The translations under genes and the position numbers were made by a program. A stretch of DNA of 5,574 nt from positions 9,813-15,386 of the forward strand of contig DHWI01000180.1 in NCBI GenBank assembly GCA_002413095.1, read 5' to 3'. This document shows, in pieces, positions 1-4,931 of this stretch. How positions within the stretch are numbered: the stretch's first letter is position 1; every line of letters starts with the position of its first letter. The stretch comes from Thermoleophilia bacterium UBA5186. Lineage in GTDB: Bacteria > Actinomycetota > Thermoleophilia > Gaiellales > Gaiellaceae. The notes under the pieces are model-generated. The model did not search any database. It was not told where the DNA came from and was given only the letters and a program-made list of their open reading frames with translations.

Positions 1-41
1 CCGTGGTGCGGATACACCACCTTGTCGCCGACCTTGTACAA
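1..41 (-). CDS. carD: CarD-family RNA polymerase-binding transcription regulator, N-terminal fragment
   Basis: Only the first 13 complete codons are in the window; the gene leaves at the left edge. They read (M)LYKVGDKVVYPHHG-like, which matches the start of CarD/CdnL proteins, where a hydrophobic-Lys-Val-Gly-Asp-x-Val-Val-Tyr-Pro-x-His-Gly motif opens the RNA-polymerase-interacting (Tudor-like) domain. CarD of actinobacteria binds the RNA polymerase beta subunit and stabilises the open promoter complex, notably at rRNA promoters. The start is a TTG at 41-39: no ATG or GTG occurs in frame just upstream, and a good purine-rich ribosome binding site lies in front of it. It follows disA on the same strand after a non-coding gap that seems to hold its own promoter, so it is probably transcribed separately from radA-disA. 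Proximity of carD to radA/disA is known from mycobacteria. The family call rests on few residues, but the motif is distinctive. Confidence 0.82.
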   Translation of the reverse strand, partial: MYKVGDKVVYPHH

Positions 42-45
42 GGGC

Positions 46-53
46 TCCCCTTT
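46..53 (-). promoter_or_regulatory. Ribosome binding site for carD
   Basis: The minus strand reads AAAGGGGA about four bases before the TTG at 41-39. This purine run is the best Shine-Dalgarno match in the leader, and it is what selects the TTG as the carD start, since no ATG or GTG is available in that frame. Confidence 0.6.
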
Positions 54-114
54 CGGAAATCGCCGTTTAGTCGCCAAGCCGCCGGCGGTACGAAGCCCAG
101 CCGGCGTGACCGAA

Positions 115-123
115 AGTGTACCA
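115..123 (-). promoter_or_regulatory. Candidate extended -10 promoter for carD
   Basis: On the minus strand TGG-TACACT fits an extended -10 element (TGn followed by a TAnnnT hexamer). The hexamer is at 120-115, which predicts transcription starting near 108 and a leader of about 65 bases before the carD TTG. No TTGACA-like -35 hexamer is visible at 16-18 bases spacing (GCGCGT there), which is tolerable for an extended -10 promoter. The match is by eye and unsupported by other data. Confidence 0.4.
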
Positions 124-174
124 GATTCCTCACCAAAACGCGCCGGTTTCCAGGGATTTTGCGCACCGAGGCGT

Positions 175-201
175 AAAAACCCTGCTAACGCGCTAGTTCA
201 G
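175..201 (-). terminator. Weak candidate intrinsic terminator downstream of disA
   Basis: Eighteen bases past the disA stop the minus strand can fold CTG + CTAG against TTAG + CAG, with a two-base AA bulge and a CGCG loop, followed after GG by five T residues (179-175). Stem stability looks low (one G-T pair and a bulge), so this may be only partly effective. Its position between the disA stop and the putative carD promoter is where a terminator would be expected. Confidence 0.3.
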
Positions 202-218
202 ACCTGTCTCAGAGCGCC

Positions 219-1370
219 TCAGAGCTGCAAATAACGGTCGACGAGGTTGTGCTCCTGAAGCCTGCGGAGCCCCTCCTTGATCTCGCGCGCCCGTACGGCG
301 CCCACCCCGTCCACCGCCTCCAGCTCGCGTGTCGAGGCGCGCACGATCGACTCGAGCCCGTCGTGATCGCCCACCACGCGGTCGATCACACCCAGTGGCA
401 GGCGGGGGATCCGCCTCAGCACGCGATACCCGCGCGGCGTGACGGTGAAGTCGAGCGGGTTCACGTCGGTCGGATGGCCGAGCAGCCGGATCAGCACCTC
501 TGACTCGAGCAGATAGTGGTACGGCAGGCTCTCGAGCCCGGTGACGATCTGGCCGACGGTCGTCGTGCCGATGCCGACGAGGTAGTCGGCGACGACGGCC
601 TCCTTCTCGACGGGCACCTCGCCGACGAGCTCCTCCAGCTGCATGCGGATGAGCCGTCCCTCGGAGCCGAGCTCGACGCAGTCGCGCTCGATCTCCTCCG
701 CTATCCGCGTCGTCATCTCGGCGCGCTGCAGCACCACGATCACGTCGTCGAGCACGACCGCGGTCTGGAACTCGAGGGCCGTCAGCCGCGTCAGGACTTG
801 CTCGAACCGCTCCCGGTAGGTCTGAAGGGTGGCGAGCGCCTGGTTGGTCTTCGCGAGCACGTCGGCGATCGCGTCCAGCTTGTAGCGGCACTGGTCGACG
901 AACAGCGAAATGGTCGAACGCTGCTGCGAGATCGAGATCACGAGCGCGTCGGTCTGCTTGGCGACACGCTCCGCGGTGCGGTGGCGCGTGCCTGTCTCGG
1001 AGGAGGCGATCGTCGGGTCGGGCATCAGCTGGACGTTCGCGTGGGCGAGCTTCGAGAGCGCGTCGTTGACGATGATCGCGCCGTCCATCTTCGAGAGCTC
1101 GTAGAGGAGCTGTGGCGTGAACGGCTGGTCGAGCGCGATGCCGCCGGAGAACAGGAACGAGAGCTCCGCCGGATCGCCGATCACGATCAGCGCGCCTTCG
1201 TGGGAGCGGATGATGTCGTCGATCCCCTGGCGCAGGTCTGTGCCGGGCGCGACTCGCGCGATGGCGTCGAGCAGCTTGGGCTCGCGACGCGGATCGCCCT
1301 CGGAGGGCGTGCGCGTGAACCCCAGGCCGGCCGAGGCGTCGTGCTTACTCCTGGGGTTTCCCTCCGGCAT
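219..1370 (-). CDS. disA: DisA: diadenylate cyclase (c-di-AMP synthase) and DNA integrity scanning protein
   Basis: The protein has 383 residues. DisA joins two ATP molecules into cyclic di-AMP and slows synthesis when it meets branched DNA such as recombination intermediates; it works as a cytoplasmic octamer. The N-terminal DAC domain (about residues 35-165) carries the catalytic Asp-Gly-Ala motif at 96-98 and the ATP-binding motif GTRHRTAER at 127-135, both intact. A helical linker follows (about 170-310), then a C-terminal helix-hairpin-helix DNA-binding domain with VDGVGAVRA at 353-361. The start is taken as ATG 1370-1368, with GCAGGA four bases upstream, which gives a 26-base overlap with the end of radA in another frame. 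A longer GTG start at 1430 would add 20 residues with no family resemblance. Even so the N-terminus is about 18 residues longer than Bacillus subtilis DisA as I remember it, and looks unstructured. radA and disA are almost certainly co-transcribed. RadA is reported to inhibit DisA in Mycobacterium smegmatis, so the pairing is functional as well as physical. Confidence 0.97.
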   Translation of the reverse strand: MPEGNPRSKHDASAGLGFTRTPSEGDPRREPKLLDAIARVAPGTDLRQGIDDIIRSHEGALIVIGDPAELSFLFSGGIALDQPFTPQLLYELSKMDGAIIVNDALSKLAHANVQLMPDPTIASSETGTRHRTAERVAKQTDALVISISQQRSTISLFVDQCRYKLDAIADVLAKTNQALATLQTYRERFEQVLTRLTALEFQTAVVLDDVIVVLQRAEMTTRIAEEIERDCVELGSEGRLIRMQLEELVGEVPVEKEAVVADYLVGIGTTTVGQIVTGLESLPYHYLLESEVLIRLLGHPTDVNPLDFTVTPRGYRVLRRIPRLPLGVIDRVVGDHDGLESIVRASTRELEAVDGVGAVRAREIKEGLRRLQEHNLVDRYLQL

Positions 1371-2703
1371 CGAGTCCTGCCTTGATCGCTTGCCGCAGGG
1401 TCTCCACCTGCGTCGGACGCAGTTTGCCACGGGCGGCGGTGCCGGCAGGCGCGACGACGGTCCCTAGACCCAGCTTGGCGCACTCCTCCAGCCGCCGCTC
1501 GGCCTGCGTCGCGGGACGTAGCCGGCCCGTGAGCCCGATCTCGCCGAACGCGGCCGTGCCATCGCGGACGGGCATGCCGCGCGCGGCGGAGGCGATCGCG
1601 AGCGCGATCGCGAGGTCCGCGCCGGGCTCGTCGATGCGCACGCCGCCGGCGACGTTGACGAAGACGTCTGCCGATCCGAGGGAGATGCCGGCATGGCGGG
1701 AGAGCACCGCGACGATCATCGCAAGCCGCTTCGGGTCGACGCCCGTCGCGACTCTTCTCGGCATGGCCAGATCGGTAGGTGCGACGAGCGCCTGGATCTC
1801 GAGCAGGAGGGGACGCGTTCCCTCGAGCGCACACGCAACCGCGGCGCCGACCTCTCCGCCGACCGAGCGCCCGAACAGCTCTGATGGATCGGGCACGCCC
1901 ACGAGCCCGGTCCCGGTCATCTCGAAGACGCCGAGCTCGTTCGTCGAGCCGAACCGGTTCTTCGCCGCGCGCAGGATGCGGTGCGCGTGGTACCGGTCGC
2001 CCTCGAACTGGAGCACGCAATCGACCAGGTGCTCGAGAACGCGCGGGCCCGCAACTGCGCCGTCCTTCGTCACGTGCCCGACGAGGATTGTCGCGACGCC
2101 CGATTCCTTGGCGACCCGCAGGAGCCGCGAGGCAGCCTCCCGCACCTGGCCGACCGAGCCGGGTGCGGAGCCGAGCTCCGACGAGTAGAGCGTCTGCACG
2201 GAGTCGATCACGCAGACGTCGGGCCGCTCGCGCTCGAGCGTGGCGCAGACGGTCTCGAGCTCGGTCTCGGCGAGGATCTCGACCTGCTCGGCGCCTCCGA
2301 GCCGGGCCGCCCGGAGCTTGACCTGCGCTGTCGACTCCTCACCGGTGACGAGCAGCGCGCGCCGATCCTTCGACATCGCGGCCAGCGCGCTGAGCAGGAG
2401 CGTCGACTTCCCGACTCCCGGTTCGCCGCCGAGCAGCACGAGCGACGCCGGGACGAGCCCGCCGCCGAGCACGCGGTCGAGCTCCGGCACGCCGGTCGGG
2501 ATCCGCGCGGCCTCCTCGACCTCGACGTCGACCAGCCGGAGAAGCGGCCGGGCGGTCCCGGCGCTCCTTCCCTTCCCTGCGGCAGCCGGCGCCGCCTCCT
2601 CGACGAGCGTGCCGAAAGCGTCGCAGCCCGGGCACTTGCCGAACCAGCGTCCGGCGGAGTACCCGCAGTCGGTACAGAGGAACTGAACTGCCGCCTTGGC
2701 CAC
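1345..2703 (-). CDS. radA: RadA (Sms): DNA repair and branch-migration ATPase
   Basis: The protein has 452 residues, a full-length RadA/Sms. It is a RecA-like, DnaB-like hexameric ATPase that acts with RecA on recombination intermediates. From the N-terminus it has a four-cysteine zinc finger (C10, C13, C24, C27), a RecA-type ATPase core with Walker A GEPGVGKS at 93-100, a Walker B-type strand ending VCVIDS at 163-168, the RadA-specific KNRFG motif at 248-252, and a C-terminal Lon-protease-like domain (about 270-452), whose equivalent in other RadA proteins lacks peptidase activity and is structural or DNA-binding. The start is GTG 2703-2701, giving MAKAAVQFLC just ahead of the zinc finger. 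No convincing Shine-Dalgarno sequence precedes it, and a -10-like TAGACT lies seven bases upstream, so a leaderless mRNA is likely. It is the first gene of a radA-disA operon; its 3' end overlaps disA, and its terminal CCAGGAGTAA falls inside the disA reading frame. Confidence 0.98.
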   Translation of the reverse strand: MAKAAVQFLCTDCGYSAGRWFGKCPGCDAFGTLVEEAAPAAAGKGRSAGTARPLLRLVDVEVEEAARIPTGVPELDRVLGGGLVPASLVLLGGEPGVGKSTLLLSALAAMSKDRRALLVTGEESTAQVKLRAARLGGAEQVEILAETELETVCATLERERPDVCVIDSVQTLYSSELGSAPGSVGQVREAASRLLRVAKESGVATILVGHVTKDGAVAGPRVLEHLVDCVLQFEGDRYHAHRILRAAKNRFGSTNELGVFEMTGTGLVGVPDPSELFGRSVGGEVGAAVACALEGTRPLLLEIQALVAPTDLAMPRRVATGVDPKRLAMIVAVLSRHAGISLGSADVFVNVAGGVRIDEPGADLAIALAIASAARGMPVRDGTAAFGEIGLTGRLRPATQAERRLEECAKLGLGTVVAPAGTAARGKLRPTQVETLRQAIKAGLDAGGKPQE

Positions 2704-2716
2704 TGGATCGAGTCTA
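2704..2716 (-). promoter_or_regulatory. Candidate -10 element and leaderless start of radA
   Basis: TAGACT (2716-2711, minus strand) fits the actinobacterial TAnnnT -10 consensus. It is followed by seven bases and then the radA GTG, so transcription would begin at or next to the first base of the start codon. The 20 bases before the GTG contain no AGGAGG-like stretch, in agreement with leaderless translation. No TTGACA-like -35 is seen at the expected distance; that position is occupied by an inverted repeat. Confidence 0.45.
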
Positions 2717-2726
2717 GGTCTCGGTC

Positions 2727-2745
2727 CCGACAGCGACTGTGTCGG
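2727..2745. repeat. Inverted repeat in the radA/aminopeptidase divergent spacer, possible operator
   Basis: CCGACA (2727-2732) and TGTCGG (2740-2745) form perfect 6-base arms around a 7-base spacer. The element lies in the 68-base gap between two divergent start codons and covers the place where the radA -35 would fall. It could be an operator for a dimeric regulator acting on one or both genes. Arms of six bases in GC-rich DNA can arise by chance, so this is tentative. Confidence 0.3.
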
Positions 2746-2771
2746 ATCAGTGACTAATTCGTCGAGGTAGG

Positions 2772-4004
2772 GTGCGCGCCGTGGTACCCGAGGAACGGCT
2801 TCAGCGGTATGCCGAGCTCGTCGTCCAGGTGGGCGCGAACGTCGCCCCCGGCCAACTCGTCGCCGTGCGCGGGATGGCCGAGCACGCGCCCCTGATGCGG
2901 GCGATCGCCCGTGCCTCCTACGCCGCGGGCGCGCGCTACGTCGACCCGTATTACACCGACGACTCCTTCCGCCATTCGCTGATCGAGCTTGGTCCGGAGG
3001 ACGCCTGGACGTGGACGCCGCCGTGGCTGACCGACCGCCTCGACCGGATCACCGACGAGCGCGGGGCGCACATCTCGATCACGGGCGACCCGACTCCGGG
3101 CCTCTTCGACGATCTCGATCCGGCGAAGGTCGGCCAGGCCCGCGCGCTCGACCTGAGCCGCTCGCACCTGCACATGGTCGGAAGCGGCGAGGTGAACTGG
3201 ACGATCGCGTCGTGGCCGACCGAGGGCTGGGCGCAGGAGATCTTTGGCGAGCCCGACGTCGAGCGCCTCTGGACCGCGATCGCCCACACGGTGCGACTGG
3301 ACGACGACGATCCGGTGGCCGCCTGGCGGGAGCACATGGACCGCCTGGACGAGCGCGCCTCCGGCCTGAACGCGCGCCGTTTCGAGGCGATCCGCTTCCG
3401 CGGGCCCGGCACCGATCTCACCGTCGCCCTGCTCCCCGACGCCGACTGGGAGGCGGCCCGCGCCGACACAACCTGGGGCCGCGAGCACATCCCGAACATG
3501 CCGACCGAAGAGGTCTACACGTGCCCCGACTGGCGGCGCGTCGAGGGAGTCGTGACCGCGACCAAGCCGCTCAACCTCGTCGGCGGCCCGGTCGTACGGG
3601 ACCTGCGGATCCGGTTCGAGAGCGGGCGCGCCGTTGAGGTCGACGCATCGTCCGGAGCGGAGGCCGTTCGCGCGCACATGGAGAGCGACGAGGGCGCGAC
3701 CCGGCTCGGCGAGATCGCGCTGGTCGACGGGGCGAGCCGCGTCGGACAGACCGGCATCCTCTTCCTGAACACGCTTTTCGACGAGAACGCGACGTGCCAC
3801 ATCGCGTACGGCGACGCGGTCGTCCACGGCGTCGAGGGAGGCGAGGCGCTGAGCGACGACGAGAAGCTCGCACGCGGCATCAACGTGTCCACGATCCACA
3901 CGGACTTCATGATCGGCGGGCCGACGGTGAACGTGGACGGAATCGAAGCGGGCGGCGCCGAGGTGCCGATCATCCGCGACGACGTCTGGCAGCTCGGCAC
4001 TTAG
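2772..4004 (+). CDS. M29-family (AmpS/AmpT-like) metallo-aminopeptidase
   Basis: The protein has 410 residues, the usual length of the family, with no signal peptide, so it should be cytoplasmic. M29 enzymes (AmpT of Thermus, AmpS of Staphylococcus, aminopeptidase II of Geobacillus) use two metal ions to remove N-terminal residues from peptides. The N-terminal domain has the typical [17 protein letters not shown] opening (12-28). Residues matching the metal site are E246 or E247 (NMPTEEVYT), E314 (RLGEIALVD), H343 (CHIAYG), H376 and D378 (IHTDFMIGG). The tyrosine expected seven residues after H343 is replaced by Val350; see findings. The start is GTG 2772, with GAGG four bases upstream; a second in-frame GTG at 2781 is almost as good and removes three residues. 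The gene is divergent from radA and convergent with the EamA gene, so it is probably monocistronic. Its role may be general peptide turnover, perhaps downstream of Clp proteolysis; that link is only inferred from position. Confidence 0.9.
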   Translation: MRAVVPEERLQRYAELVVQVGANVAPGQLVAVRGMAEHAPLMRAIARASYAAGARYVDPYYTDDSFRHSLIELGPEDAWTWTPPWLTDRLDRITDERGAHISITGDPTPGLFDDLDPAKVGQARALDLSRSHLHMVGSGEVNWTIASWPTEGWAQEIFGEPDVERLWTAIAHTVRLDDDDPVAAWREHMDRLDERASGLNARRFEAIRFRGPGTDLTVALLPDADWEAARADTTWGREHIPNMPTEEVYTCPDWRRVEGVVTATKPLNLVGGPVVRDLRIRFESGRAVEVDASSGAEAVRAHMESDEGATRLGEIALVDGASRVGQTGILFLNTLFDENATCHIAYGDAVVHGVEGGEALSDDEKLARGINVSTIHTDFMIGGPTVNVDGIEAGGAEVPIIRDDVWQLGT

Positions 4005-4019
4005 TAACAGTCTGTTACT
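4003..4019. repeat. Perfect 17-base palindrome between convergent genes
   Basis: AGTAACAG (4003-4010), one T, then CTGTTACT (4012-4019) are perfect inverted repeats. The element begins inside the TAG stop of the aminopeptidase gene and ends four bases before the stop codon of the EamA gene on the other strand. It is AT-richer than its surroundings. As RNA it could form a 7-base-pair stem with a 3-base loop in transcripts from either strand, but no T-run follows on either side, so it is not a classic intrinsic terminator. It also has the shape of a binding site for a dimeric (for example TetR-type) repressor. Confidence 0.6.
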
Positions 4020-4023
4020 TGGA

Positions 4024-4923
4024 CTAGCCCGCCTCGACGACCGGAGCGGCCGCGGTCGAGCGCCTGCTAGTGGACACCGCCACGAGCCCCGCGAGGATCG
4101 CGGCAGCGCCGACGAGTTGGAGTGCCGAGGGCGACTCGTTGAGCAGCACGATTCCGAGCACGACCGTCGTCACCGGCTGCAGCGTCAGCAGGATCGACGT
4201 CAGGACGGCCGGTAGCCGCGGCAGCGAGAGCGAGATCAGCAGCCACCCGAGCACCTGGGAGCTGAGGGCGAGCAGGACGAGCCAACCGGTCGCGGCCCAG
4301 CTCGGGGTCAGGTCGAGGTCGCCGAGCGCAAGACCGGCGACGAGACAGGCGAGCGCCGAGACAGCCGTCGCGTCGCAGAGCGGCCCCGCCGGCCGGCGCA
4401 CGTCCTGGTTGCCGTGGCGAAGCGTGAGGAGGAAGCCGGTGTACATCAGCGCCGTGAGGACGCCGAACAGGACTCCGCGCGCAGGGTGCGCGCCGTACGC
4501 GCCCGCGCCGATCGCGCCGGAGATGAAGACGACGCCGACCATCACGATCGGGATCGAGACGAGCGCGCGCGTGCTCGGCCGTTCGCCGAGCAGCGTCCAG
4601 GCGACGAGCCCGACGAGCACGACCTGCGTGTTCCCGAGCACCGTCGAGAGTCCCGCGCCGACGTCCTCGATCGCGTGGTGCCAGAGAATCAAGTCGGCGG
4701 CGAAGAAGAGCCCCGCGAGCACGGCCCAGAGTCGCGCTGAGCGCGGACGGGGCCCGAAGCGCCGATCCTCCCACCAGGCAAGCAACGCCAGAGGCGGCAC
4801 GGCCCAGGTGCAGCGGAAGAACGCCCCGGTGGACGGCGAGACGTGCGAGTAGCGGTAGAGGATCGCCGAAAACGCGATCGCGATCGCCCCCGCGAGCGCC
4901 GCTAGAACGGGCCGGTCGCCCAG
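4024..4923 (-). CDS. EamA-family (drug/metabolite transporter superfamily) membrane transporter
   Basis: The predicted protein has 299 residues and about ten hydrophobic helices in two EamA repeats (roughly residues 6-140 and 145-282), the standard plan of DMT-superfamily exporters. The second repeat keeps the typical close ILLTLQPVTTVVLGIVLLNE, then a final helix and a short tail. Substrates in this family range from amino acids to nucleosides and drugs; nothing here identifies one. The start is a problem. After the clpC stop this frame contains no ATG, GTG or TTG until GTG 4800, which would cut off helix 1 (LAALAGAIAIAFSAILY) and much of helix 2, leaving 258 residues. The upstream codons clearly encode those helices, so I place the start at CTG 4923-4921, the only NTG codon suitably placed; ATC codons further in are less likely. 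An automatic annotation may use 4800. The gene follows clpC by six bases in the same frame, so it should be co-transcribed and translationally coupled. Confidence 0.85.
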   Translation of the reverse strand: MGDRPVLAALAGAIAIAFSAILYRYSHVSPSTGAFFRCTWAVPPLALLAWWEDRRFGPRPRSARLWAVLAGLFFAADLILWHHAIEDVGAGLSTVLGNTQVVLVGLVAWTLLGERPSTRALVSIPIVMVGVVFISGAIGAGAYGAHPARGVLFGVLTALMYTGFLLTLRHGNQDVRRPAGPLCDATAVSALACLVAGLALGDLDLTPSWAATGWLVLLALSSQVLGWLLISLSLPRLPAVLTSILLTLQPVTTVVLGIVLLNESPSALQLVGAAAILAGLVAVSTSRRSTAAAPVVEAG

Positions 4924-4931
4924 CGCCCGTT
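4906..4931 (-). promoter_or_regulatory. Hairpin spanning the clpC stop and the predicted EamA start
   Basis: On the minus strand AACGGGC (4931-4925) pairs perfectly with GCCCGTT (4912-4906) around a 12-base loop. The 5' arm begins inside the clpC TAA (4932-4930), and the loop holds the predicted CTG start (4923-4921). No T-run follows, so it is not an intrinsic terminator. A ribosome finishing clpC would melt the 5' arm, which fits coupled initiation of the transporter. The function is inferred; the inverted repeat is directly visible. Confidence 0.45.

Noticed and set aside
516..1385. Long plus-strand open frame opposite disA (289 codons)
   Set aside because: It is the antisense shadow of disA in GC-rich DNA: strongly biased to Asp, Arg, Leu and Val, no recognisable domain, and disA matches its family along its full length.
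1371..1430. Upstream GTG start for disA at 1430
   Set aside because: It would add 20 residues encoded inside radA with no DisA resemblance, while ATG 1370 has a Shine-Dalgarno match directly in front.
1590..1614. Repeated GCGATCGC-like palindromes in radA (also near 4874-4887 in the EamA gene)
   Set aside because: They encode alternating Ala-Ile/Leu stretches with GC-rich codons, so codon usage explains them without any element such as a HIP1-type repeat.
2740..2771. Sigma-70 type promoter for the aminopeptidase gene in the divergent spacer (GACTAAT region)
   Set aside because: No TAnnnT hexamer with a plausible -35 could be placed; the AT-richer patch alone is not enough to call a promoter.
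2754..3899. Long minus-strand open frame opposite the aminopeptidase gene (381 codons)
   Set aside because: Its composition (Arg/Val/Asp/Gly rich, no domain) is typical of an antisense shadow, and the plus-strand frame has full M29 family motifs.
4024..4800. EamA gene starting at GTG 4800
   Set aside because: This start would remove helix 1 and part of helix 2 although the upstream in-frame codons clearly encode them; kept only as an alternative.
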